Shown here piece by piece: positions 52,754-60,064 of a stretch of DNA of 64,000 nt (the stretch's first letter is position 1; the number at the start of each line of letters is the position of its first letter). Position numbers and translations under genes: made by a program. The stretch is from Flavobacteriales bacterium. GTDB lineage: Bacteria > Bacteroidota > Bacteroidia > Flavobacteriales_E > Vicingaceae. The stretch is from assembly GCA_020635795.1 (NCBI GenBank), contig JACJZD010000002.1, positions 248,001 through 312,000 of the forward strand. The letters are read 5' to 3'. The notes beneath the pieces are model-generated. The model was not told the DNA's origin. It ran no database searches and worked only from the letters and a program-made list of their open reading frames with translations.

Positions 52754-53872
52754 TTAGTTAAAATAATCCTTCATTCTATCGAAAAACCCTTTGTCTTTTA
52801 TTGTTGGATTTGGTCGGAAGTTGTCTGATGATTTTAGTTTTTCTAAAAGCTCTTTTTCTTCTTTCGAAAGTTTTTGAGGTGTCCAAACATTACAATAAAT
52901 TAAAAAATCTCCAGTGCCATAACCATGTATATTTGGTACACCTTTGCCTTTTAATCGTAACACTTTTCCGCTTTGTGTGCCTGGTTCTATAGTTATTTTA
53001 ACCTTTCCAGTAACAGTTGGTATTTCAGCAGATGTTCCTAAAGCTGCATCACAAAAATTTAAATAGAAATCATACAGCAAGTTGGTGCCATCTCTTTTAA
53101 TGGATTCGTGAGGAGTTTCTTCTACTAAAACAATTAAATCGCCCGGAATACCATCTTTAGGTCCAGCATTTCCTTTTCCAGTTACAGAAAGTTGCATGCC
53201 ATCTTCAACCCCTGCAGGAATATCTATGGTTATCAATTCTTCTTTACGGATTAAGCCATCGTGATCAGCATTTGCAGGTTTTTTGTCAATCATTTTACCA
53301 TCGCCACCACAAGAAGGGCAAGGCGAAGATGTTTGCATTTGACCTAAAATGGTATTAGCAATTCGAGTAACTTGCCCAGCACCGTTACAAGAACCACAGG
53401 TTTTTAAGGTAACACCTTCGGCGTTAACCAATTTGTTCACCTTAATTTTTTTCTGTACACCATTAACAATATCTTCTAAGCTTAATTTTACTTTAATACG
53501 AAGGTTGGTTCCTTTTCTAACACGTCGTCCACCTCTTGAACCTCCACCAAATCCACCTCCGCCAAAAGCACCACCAAAAATATCTCCGAATTGAGAAAAA
53601 ATATCGTCCATATTCATTCCACCACCACCGAAACCACCTTGTCCGCCGCCCATACCTGCATGTCCAAATTGATCGTAACGTTGTTTTTTCTCGGGGTTAC
53701 TTAAAACCTCATAGGCTTCAGCAGCTTCTTTAAATTTTTCTTCTGCAGTTTTGTCGTCTGGGTTTTTATCAGGGTGGTATTTAATTGCCATTTGGCGGTA
53801 AGCTTTTTTTATTTCAGCTTCCGATGCGCCTTTTGAAACACCTAATATTTCGTAATAATCTCTTTTGCTCAT
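52754..53872 (-). CDS. dnaJ: Chaperone DnaJ with reduced zinc-finger region
   Basis: 372 residues. J domain (1-70) with the HPD motif (YHPDKNPDDKTAEEKF), Gly/Phe-rich region (about 72-115), a cysteine-rich region, and C-terminal peptide-binding domains (LLYDFYLNFCDAALGTSAEI, IPNIHGYGTGDFLI-like). Only two CxxCxGxG repeats are present, CGSCNGAG and CPSCGGDG; the first and fourth repeats of classical DnaJ are replaced by VNAEGVTLKT and KPANADHDGLIRKEE. It activates DnaK, with GrpE encoded just upstream on the same strand. Confidence 0.95.
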   Translation of the reverse strand: MSKRDYYEILGVSKGASEAEIKKAYRQMAIKYHPDKNPDDKTAEEKFKEAAEAYEVLSNPEKKQRYDQFGHAGMGGGQGGFGGGGMNMDDIFSQFGDIFGGAFGGGGFGGGSRGGRRVRKGTNLRIKVKLSLEDIVNGVQKKIKVNKLVNAEGVTLKTCGSCNGAGQVTRIANTILGQMQTSSPCPSCGGDGKMIDKKPANADHDGLIRKEELITIDIPAGVEDGMQLSVTGKGNAGPKDGIPGDLIVLVEETPHESIKRDGTNLLYDFYLNFCDAALGTSAEIPTVTGKVKITIEPGTQSGKVLRLKGKGVPNIHGYGTGDFLIYCNVWTPQKLSKEEKELLEKLKSSDNFRPNPTIKDKGFFDRMKDYFN

Positions 53873-53886
53873 TGTTTCTAGTTTAG

Positions 53887-54051
53887 CCCACCCTAACCCT
53901 CCCGAAGGGAGGGAGTTCTACAAACAATCTTTTGTTTAATGGAATAAAGTGGGTTAATATATTGTTCTAAATATCTATTTTTTTCTAATCTTATGTTTTT
54001 TATTGATATACCTATATGAAAGTAGCCCCTCCTTCGGAGGGGTTGGGGAGG
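53887..54051. repeat. Inverted repeat pair with CTCC/GGAG hairpins between grpE and dnaJ
   Basis: Hairpin at 53887-53915 (CCCTAACCCTCCCGAAGGGA context) and hairpin at 54025-54051 (CCCCTCCTTCGGAGGGG context, then TTGGGGAGG) are similar in opposite orientation, framing about 110 A/T-rich bases. Both hairpins resemble GC-rich interspersed palindromes of Bacteroidota. No reading frame; the right one could also act as grpE terminator-like structure. Confidence 0.65.
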
Positions 54052-54053
54052 CA

Positions 54054-54593
54054 TTACTGCCCTACAACCACTTTGGTGTAACGAATAACTTTTCCATTTA
54101 AGGTATATCCTTTTTCTACTTCATCAATTATTTTCCCTTTTTGCTCTTCGGAAGGGGCAGGGATTTGGGTAATAGCTTCATGCTTTTCAATGTCTAATTT
54201 TTCACCAACAGCAGAAGGAATTTCTTCCAATCCTTTTTGTTTGATGATTTTCAAAAATTTATCATGAATTAATGCAAAACCCTCCTTAACTGCTTTAATA
54301 TCTTCAATGGTTAGATTTGCTTTTTGGGCTCGTTCAAAATCATCAATAATTGGCAACAGCGCTTTTAATACATCTTCACCTGCAGTTTTATAAAGCTCTA
54401 TTTTTTCTTTTTGAGTTCTTTTTCTAAAGTTTTCAAATTCAGAGTATAAGCGTAAATAACGTTCGCTTTCTTCTTGAGTTTTTTGCTCTTCTGTTAACTC
54501 TTCTGGTTGCTCTGTTTGTTGTTCTTGGTTTTCTTCAACTAACTCTTCGTGAGTATTGTTTTCAGGTTCTTCAACTTTATCTTTCTTACTCAT
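54054..54593 (-). CDS. grpE: Nucleotide exchange factor GrpE
   Basis: 179 residues from ATG 54593 (MSKKDKVEEPENNTHEELVE). An ATG at 54629 is possible but lies upstream of the -7 element TATTTTTG (54626-54619), so it would not be transcribed from that promoter. Acidic, Gln/Glu-rich N-terminus (1-50), long coiled coil (about 50-100, LRLYSEFENFRKRTQKEKIE), then the GrpE beta domain (YTLNGKVIRYTKVVVGQ at the C-terminus). It releases ADP from DnaK. DnaJ follows on the same strand after a 180-base gap holding the repeat pair. Confidence 0.95.
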   Translation of the reverse strand: MSKKDKVEEPENNTHEELVEENQEQQTEQPEELTEEQKTQEESERYLRLYSEFENFRKRTQKEKIELYKTAGEDVLKALLPIIDDFERAQKANLTIEDIKAVKEGFALIHDKFLKIIKQKGLEEIPSAVGEKLDIEKHEAITQIPAPSEEQKGKIIDEVEKGYTLNGKVIRYTKVVVGQ

Positions 54594-54618
54594 AACTTTA
54601 ATTTTTTGTTGAGGTTGG

Positions 54619-54626
54619 CAAAAATA
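54619..54626 (-). promoter_or_regulatory. -7 element (TATTTTTG) of grpE
   Basis: Exact TAnnTTTG on the minus strand; predicts a leader of about 22 bases to the ATG at 54593. Confidence 0.5.
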
Positions 54627-54690
54627 CAACCATTGTTTTTATAAAAGTCATATTGTCAGAAAAATATTGAACTTGAATTGGTTGTAAGAA

Positions 54691-54727
54691 AAAAAGGCAG
54701 AAAAGATATCTTTTCTGCCTTTTTTTA
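54691..54727. terminator. Rho-independent terminator after the TlpA-like gene
   Basis: Long perfect palindrome AAAAAGGCAGAAAAGAT / ATCTTTTCTGCCTTTTT centred at GATATC (54705-54710). Ends the murA-tlpA transcript on the minus strand. Confidence 0.85.
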
Positions 54728-54741
54728 GTGTTAGAAAACAC

Positions 54742-55278
54742 TTATTTTTTTAAATATTTTGCTAAAGCAGCATCAAGAGCATCTCCTCTTAAATTTTTAG
54801 CAATAATATTTCCTTTTCCGTCAATTAAAAAATTAGTTGGAATAGAGTTAACACCATATTTAGCGGCTCCTTCAGCTTGCCATCCTTTTAAATCACTCAC
54901 ATGGTAAGCCCATATTAAGTTGTCTTGAGCAATTGCAGCTTTCCATCTAGCCATATCTTGGTCTAAAGAGTAGCTATAAATGGTAAATCCTTTACCAACG
55001 GTAAATGTTTTGTCTTTGTATTTAGTATAAGCCGCAACCACAGCTGGATTTTCTCTTCTACATGGCCCACACCAAGATGCCCAAAAATCGATTAAAACCA
55101 ATTTTCCTTTTAATGATGATAAAGCGATAATTTTTCCATCTGGACTTTTATAGGCTAATTCTGTAGCTTTAACTCCAACAGCTGGACCACCATTTTGTTT
55201 TTTATAAATAAAACCAGCAGTTATCAATACAATAGCTGATAATATAAAGGTTGTTTTAAATTTTTTCAATGTTTTCAT
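54742..55278 (-). CDS. TlpA-like thioredoxin-fold protein, membrane anchored
   Basis: 178 residues. N-terminal hydrophobic helix (about 10-25) acts as signal or anchor, followed by the thioredoxin fold with the active site FWASWCGPCRREN (Cys70, Cys73). The cis-Pro region is GVNSIPTNFLIDGKGNI. TlpA/ResA-like proteins reduce disulfides in the periplasm. It begins 15 bases after the murA stop, so it is co-transcribed with murA and followed by a terminator. Confidence 0.9.
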   Translation of the reverse strand: MKTLKKFKTTFILSAIVLITAGFIYKKQNGGPAVGVKATELAYKSPDGKIIALSSLKGKLVLIDFWASWCGPCRRENPAVVAAYTKYKDKTFTVGKGFTIYSYSLDQDMARWKAAIAQDNLIWAYHVSDLKGWQAEGAAKYGVNSIPTNFLIDGKGNIIAKNLRGDALDAALAKYLKK

Positions 55279-55293
55279 TTTCTTTAGTATTAA

Positions 55294-56601
55294 TTAATCT
55301 ATACGTTGAATATCTGCTCCAATTGTATTTAATCGTTTGTCAATGTATTGATATCCTCTGTCAATTTGTTCAATGTTTGATATTGTACTTGTACCATCAG
55401 CAGACAATGCAGCAATCAATAAGGCAACTCCAGCTCTAATATCTGGAGAAGACATAACGGTTGATTTTAAGTTATATTTTCTATTCAAGCCAATAACTGT
55501 AGCACGATGTGGGTCGCATAAAATAATTTGAGCTCCCATATCTTTTAATCTATCAATAAAAAACAAACGGCTGTCAAACATTTTTTGATGCACTAAAACT
55601 GTGCCATTGGCTTGAATGGCAGTAACTAAAATAATGCTCAATAAATCGGGTGTAAAGCCTGGCCATGGAGCATCGTAAATAGTAGGGATAGAGCCATCAA
55701 TCATACGTTGAATTTCGTAGTGTTTTTGTGATGGAATGTGAATGTCATCACCTTTAATCTCTAAATCAATTCCTAAACGCATAAATGTTTCAGGAATACG
55801 AGCTAGCATATCAACTCTACAATTTTTTATTACAATGTTCGATTGTGTCATTGCTGCTAAGCCGATAAATGAACCCACCTCAATAAAATCGGGTAATAGA
55901 GTATGTACACAACCACCAAGTTCTGTAACGCCTTCTATCCGTAATAAGTTTGAACCAACGCCTGTAATTTTTGCACCCATACTAATAAGCATGTTGCACA
56001 ATTGTTGAAGATATGGTTCGCAAGCCGCATTATAAATGGTGGTTTTACCTTTCGCCATTACTGCTGTCATTAAAATGTTGGCAGTACCGGTTACAGAAGG
56101 CTCATCAAGTAAAATGTATTTACCAGCTAAATTATCGGCTTTTAAGGTGTAGAAACCTGCATTAGCATCGTATGAGTATGTTGCTCCTAATTTTTCAAAA
56201 CCTAGAAAGTGAGTATCTAAAGGACGAGCGCCAATTTTATCGCCGCCAGGTTTTGGCATATAGGCTTTTTTAAATCGAGCTAAAAGCGGACCCATAATCA
56301 TAATTGAGCCACGAAGTGAAGCCGCACGTTTTTTAAATTGATCGCTTTGTAAGTATTCTAAATTAATGTTGTTAGAGGTGAAATGGACAGTTCCTTTTCC
56401 CATTCGTTCAACTTTAACACCCAACTCTTCTAATAAATCTATTAAAAAATTTACATCTCGAATATCAGGTAAGTTGTGTAAAGTAACTTTTTCGGCAGAT
56501 AATAAAACTGCACAAACTACTTGTAACGCTTCATTTTTTGCTCCTTGAGGAGTTAATTCGCCGTTTAATTTATTTCCACCTTTTATTTTAAATACACCCA
56601 T
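55294..56601 (-). CDS. murA: UDP-N-acetylglucosamine 1-carboxyvinyltransferase MurA
   Basis: 435 residues, the expected length. It has FKIKGGNKLNGELTPQGAKN at the N-terminus (Lys-Asn of substrate binding), LRGSIMIMGPLLARF, MPKPGGDKIGARPLDTHF, LDEPSVTGTANILMTAVMAK and TPDLLSIILVTAIQANG. The usual active-site loop Cys position falls in ATIYNAACEPYLQQLCNMLI (Cys in AACEP). It makes the first committed step of peptidoglycan synthesis. Its first base overlaps the last base of the DUF4290 gene. Confidence 0.97.
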   Translation of the reverse strand: MGVFKIKGGNKLNGELTPQGAKNEALQVVCAVLLSAEKVTLHNLPDIRDVNFLIDLLEELGVKVERMGKGTVHFTSNNINLEYLQSDQFKKRAASLRGSIMIMGPLLARFKKAYMPKPGGDKIGARPLDTHFLGFEKLGATYSYDANAGFYTLKADNLAGKYILLDEPSVTGTANILMTAVMAKGKTTIYNAACEPYLQQLCNMLISMGAKITGVGSNLLRIEGVTELGGCVHTLLPDFIEVGSFIGLAAMTQSNIVIKNCRVDMLARIPETFMRLGIDLEIKGDDIHIPSQKHYEIQRMIDGSIPTIYDAPWPGFTPDLLSIILVTAIQANGTVLVHQKMFDSRLFFIDRLKDMGAQIILCDPHRATVIGLNRKYNLKSTVMSSPDIRAGVALLIAALSADGTSTISNIEQIDRGYQYIDKRLNTIGADIQRID

Positions 56602-57251
56602 TAGAATCTGCGTTTTTTCTGGTAATTTTTGTTTTTGTGGTTTTTATTTTTGTGGTTGTTGGTCGTCTTTTTCTTAACGTTTAGTGCTAGTATATCGTTT
56701 GTTTGTTCTAATTTGAAATCACTATCCACTTGAAGTTGCCCCTTTGATAAAAGTTTTAAGTCAGAAAAAATCAAATCATCATCAACCGATTCTCTATTCC
56801 AAGTTAAATATGACTTTTTCATTAAATTGGCAATTGCACGTATTAATTCTGTTTTTTCTTCACCGTCTTTCATTTTTATAGCTTCTGCTATAAAGTTTTC
56901 AACGCTCTTTCCGTAATGTTTAAACTTAATTTTGTTTTGCGGATAAGCTAAAGGTTCTGGCTTTTTAAAAATGGTTTCTTTATCAGGAATAGGGTAAGGT
57001 GAATCTACATCCAATTTAAAATCAGAAATGATAAATAAATGATCCCAAAGTTTATGTTTAAAATCAACGATATCGCGCAAATGAGGGTTTAATTGTCCCA
57101 TAACATTTATAATGGATTGAGCTACTTTGTTACGTTCTTCACGTGGTTCAACCGTTATAGCATGCTCAACCATTTTTTGAATGTTTCTACCATATTCAGG
57201 TATAATCATTTGTGGTCGACGAGTGTTGTAATCTTTTTCTATTGTATTCAT
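56601..57251 (-). CDS. DUF4290 family protein
   Basis: 216 residues. DUF4290 is a Bacteroidota family with YNTRRPQMIIPEYGRNIQKM at the start, EPREERNKVAQSIINVMGQL, LWDHLFIISDF and SYLTWNRESVDDDLIFSDL. It is mostly helical with a Lys/Asn-rich tail (NNHKNKNHKNKNYQKKRRF). Function unknown. It has its own exact -7 element (57298-57291) in the 3' end of the helicase gap, and it sits directly before murA, as is usual for this family. Confidence 0.88.
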   Translation of the reverse strand: MNTIEKDYNTRRPQMIIPEYGRNIQKMVEHAITVEPREERNKVAQSIINVMGQLNPHLRDIVDFKHKLWDHLFIISDFKLDVDSPYPIPDKETIFKKPEPLAYPQNKIKFKHYGKSVENFIAEAIKMKDGEEKTELIRAIANLMKKSYLTWNRESVDDDLIFSDLKLLSKGQLQVDSDFKLEQTNDILALNVKKKTTNNHKNKNHKNKNYQKKRRF

Positions 57252-57290
57252 TGAGTTGTTATTCGGTAGTATATTTTACTGTTTGTTCTT

Positions 57291-57298
57291 CAAAAGTA
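57291..57298 (-). promoter_or_regulatory. -7 element (TACTTTTG) of the DUF4290-murA-tlpA unit
   Basis: Exact TAnnTTTG between the helicase stop and the DUF4290 start, leader of about 36 bases. Confidence 0.45.
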
Positions 57299-57299
57299 A

Positions 57300-59609
57300 T
57301 TAATTATTTATGATGTTGAGTTTGGCAAACTTTAATAAAAGTTGTTTTTTGCCAGAGTTGTTAAAATTAATGGTGGCTTTGCCATTTTCAATAAGCTCAA
57401 TTTCACCAATCCCAAATTTTTCGTGTTCAACTTTCATTCCTGTTGATAAATTCAATGAATCAGCACTTTGAGAGACTGCTGTAGAATTTAAATCAACTTT
57501 TTTCAAATTTTTAGGTGGCGAAAAAGTTGGTTGTTGTATGGTTGTTGCTGGTTTTTGATAGTTAGTGTTTGTTTGCCTTTTTTCATAAAAAGCGTTGTGA
57601 TGGTTTTCTTTTTGAGGCTGTAACGATTGGGATTTGTTGCTATACATTAACTCTAAATGCGATTCGTCAATTTCTTCAATAAAACGACTAGGCTCACAAA
57701 AAATTAAGTTCCCCCACTTGTACCTACTAGCTGCAAACGATAAAACTACTTCTTTTTCTGCTCTAGTAATTGCTACATAAAACAATCGGCGTTCTTCTTC
57801 CAAGTCAACTCTGCTGGTAAGCGACATTTGTGAAGGAAACAAATTCTCTTCTAAACCAACTATGTAAACATAAGGAAATTCCAATCCTTTAGCAGAGTGG
57901 ATGGTCATTAGGGTAACTTTGTCCCTGTCTTCGTCTTTTTCGTTGTCGGATGTTGTTAGCAAAGCTACATCTTGTAAAAACTCAGGTAACCCACGAGGAG
58001 TAACATCTTCTTCAAGTTCGTTGTCGGTTTCAGTAAATTCTTTTAAGCCATTCAATAATTCTTGAATGTTTTCGTAGCGGCTAATTCCTTCTGGGGTTCT
58101 GTCAGAATACAAGTCTTTTAATAAACCAGAGGTTGCAGCAATTTCATTTCCTAAATCAAATGCATTTTTTGAGTTTAACTGTGCTGCGAAGCTATTTATC
58201 ATAGCAACAAACTCGCTAATTTTGTTTTGAGCACCATTATTTAAGCCGGTATTGAATTGATTTAGGTTGTTAATCACATTCCAAATGTCAGTATTGCTGT
58301 TGTTGGCTGTAATGGTTAATTTGTCAATGGTTGTGTTTCCTATGCCTCGAGCAGGGTAATTAATAATTCGTTTCAGTGCTTCTTCATCTTTAGGATTAAT
58401 AACCATTCTAAAGTAAGACAACAAATCTTTAATTTCTTTACGTTGGTAGAAAGAAAGGCCTCCATAAATTTTGTAAGGAATGTTTTTTCTTCTTAGTGCT
58501 TCTTCCATAGCTCTCGATTGAGCATTGGTTCTGTATAAGATAGCAAAATCGGAGTTTTTGGCTTGTTTAGAAAGTTGGGTGTCGTAAATTAAATTAGCGA
58601 TAGATTTTCCTTCTTCATTGTCTGATCCAGCTTTGTAAACTTTTATTTTCTCACCAACTTCGTTGTCGGTATAAACATTTTTTTTTATCTGTTCTTTATT
58701 GTTTTCAATAATGCTGTTTGCAGCATTTACAATGTTCTTGGTTGAGCGATAATTTTGTTCCAATTTGTAGGTTCTAACCTCTGGATAATCGTTTTTAAAG
58801 TTTAAAATATTTTGAATATTGGCTCCTCTAAATGCGTAAATACTCTGGGCGTCATCACCAACAACACAAACATTTTGAAAAACTGCACCAAGTTTTTTTA
58901 CAATTAAATATTGCGAGAAGTTGGTGTCTTGGTACTCGTCAACCAAAATATACTTAAAACGGTGTTGGTATTTGTACAATACATCAGGAAAATCGCGAAG
59001 TAGGACATTCGTTTTGTAAAGCAAATCATCAAAATCCATTGCTCCAGATTTAAAACAACGGTCGCTATATATTTGATAAACTAATCCAATTTTTGGTTTT
59101 GCCGATTGAATATCTTCCGATTGAATAGTCGTATTTGCAGCGTAAGCTTGTGGTGAAATTAAATTATTTTTAGCTGCAGAAATTCTATTCAACACCAAGC
59201 TTGGTTTATATACTTTTTCGTCTAATCCTTGTTCTTTTAATATGGTTTTTATTAGATTTTTAGCATCTTGAGTATCATAGATGGTAAAGTTAGATGGGTA
59301 GCCAATTTTTTCTGATTCTGTTCGTAAAATTCTAGCAAAAACAGAGTGAAAAGTTCCCATCCAGATGTTTCTAGCTTCCGAGCCGCCTACAATTTTTCCA
59401 ATTCTATCTTTCATTTCTTGGGCAGCCTTGTTGGTAAAAGTAAGGGCCAAAATATTAAAAGGGTCAACACCTTTGTTGATTAAATGAGTTATTCGATATG
59501 TTAGAACACGTGTTTTTCCTGATCCCGCACCTGCAATTACCATCACAGGGCCTTCAGTATTCTCCACAGCATCTCGTTGTGATTGGTTGAGTTGATTTAA
59601 ATAATCCAT
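57300..59609 (-). CDS. UvrD/PcrA-type ATP-dependent DNA helicase
   Basis: 769 residues from ATG 59609 (MDYLNQLNQSQRDAVENTEG); a further 13 codons are open upstream, but the exact -7 element TAATTTTG (59623-59616) lies in them, so the inner start is favoured. Superfamily 1A motifs: Q motif LNQSQRDAV, Walker A IAGAGSGKTRVLTYRI, Ia LTFTNKAAQEMKDRIG, II LVDEYQDTNFSQYL, III VVGDDAQSIYAFRGAN, IV LEQNYRSTKNIV, V/VI TIHSAKGLEFPYVYIVGLEE and ERRLFYVAITRAEKEV. A C-terminal PcrA/UvrD-like tail ends in GMKVEHEKFGIGEIELIENG, a Tudor-like domain for RNA polymerase contact. It unwinds DNA in repair. Confidence 0.95.
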   Translation of the reverse strand: MDYLNQLNQSQRDAVENTEGPVMVIAGAGSGKTRVLTYRITHLINKGVDPFNILALTFTNKAAQEMKDRIGKIVGGSEARNIWMGTFHSVFARILRTESEKIGYPSNFTIYDTQDAKNLIKTILKEQGLDEKVYKPSLVLNRISAAKNNLISPQAYAANTTIQSEDIQSAKPKIGLVYQIYSDRCFKSGAMDFDDLLYKTNVLLRDFPDVLYKYQHRFKYILVDEYQDTNFSQYLIVKKLGAVFQNVCVVGDDAQSIYAFRGANIQNILNFKNDYPEVRTYKLEQNYRSTKNIVNAANSIIENNKEQIKKNVYTDNEVGEKIKVYKAGSDNEEGKSIANLIYDTQLSKQAKNSDFAILYRTNAQSRAMEEALRRKNIPYKIYGGLSFYQRKEIKDLLSYFRMVINPKDEEALKRIINYPARGIGNTTIDKLTITANNSNTDIWNVINNLNQFNTGLNNGAQNKISEFVAMINSFAAQLNSKNAFDLGNEIAATSGLLKDLYSDRTPEGISRYENIQELLNGLKEFTETDNELEEDVTPRGLPEFLQDVALLTTSDNEKDEDRDKVTLMTIHSAKGLEFPYVYIVGLEENLFPSQMSLTSRVDLEEERRLFYVAITRAEKEVVLSFAASRYKWGNLIFCEPSRFIEEIDESHLELMYSNKSQSLQPQKENHHNAFYEKRQTNTNYQKPATTIQQPTFSPPKNLKKVDLNSTAVSQSADSLNLSTGMKVEHEKFGIGEIELIENGKATINFNNSGKKQLLLKFAKLNIINN

Positions 59610-59615
59610 AGAATT

Positions 59616-59649
59616 CAAAATTACAATAAACATTAATTTTTTATTCAAA
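59616..59649 (-). promoter_or_regulatory. Bacteroidota-type promoter of the helicase gene
   Basis: Minus strand: TTTG (59649-59646), 22-base spacer, TAATTTTG (59623-59616). The predicted transcription start is about three bases before the ATG at 59609. Confidence 0.5.
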
Positions 59650-59698
59650 AAACAATGAGTTTATATGCAACCAATTTTTTATTATGGTAGTCTTTATT

Positions 59699-59706
59699 TA
59701 AATTTG
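59699..59706 (+). promoter_or_regulatory. -7 element (TAAATTTG) of the 59737 gene
   Basis: Exact TAnnTTTG; predicted leader about 27 bases. No clear upstream element. Confidence 0.4.
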
Positions 59707-59736
59707 TAACAGTTTAATTAATTTAAGTTAAAAAGC

Positions 59737-60057
59737 ATGGTAAGAGGATTGTTTATTATTATTTCGATTTTTGCTTTCAGTTTTTCTGCAAAAGCTCAAA
59801 CCTTTAGTAGTGTTGTAAAAGTCGAAGATAATAGGTTTAAAGTTGAAGTTATTTTTGAAGAAATAGTAGATGTTAATGTTGCCAATAGCATAATAAAAGA
59901 ACTTAAAACATTGCCTAATGTTTTGGATGTTGAGTTGTTTTATCCATCTACAAACAATGGATTTGTTTTTGTTGACAAATCTATTAATGCTGAATTAATT
60001 GTTGCTAAATTGCAAGAGATTGGAGTTCAGCTAAATAGTAAGTCGTTTAAAAATTAA
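59737..60057 (+). CDS. Small exported protein, ferredoxin-like-fold candidate
   Basis: 106 residues. Signal peptide MVRGLFIIISIFAFSFSAKA-Q. The mature 85 residues alternate beta-alpha-beta-beta-alpha-beta (VVKVEDNRFKVEVIFEEI, then VDVNVANSIIKELKTLPNVL, VELFYPSTNNGFVFVD, ELIVAKLQEIGVQL), the order of a ferredoxin-like/HMA fold, but the CxxC metal site of HMA domains is absent. It lies 7 bases before a large T9SS cargo gene, so the two are probably co-transcribed. Function unknown. Confidence 0.75.
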   Translation: MVRGLFIIISIFAFSFSAKAQTFSSVVKVEDNRFKVEVIFEEIVDVNVANSIIKELKTLPNVLDVELFYPSTNNGFVFVDKSINAELIVAKLQEIGVQLNSKSFKN

Positions 60058-60064
60058 ATTATTG

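Noticed and set aside
53349..53594. Pro-rich plus-strand frame opposite dnaJ
   Set aside because: Reverse of the Gly/Phe-rich region; an artefact of repetitive DNA.
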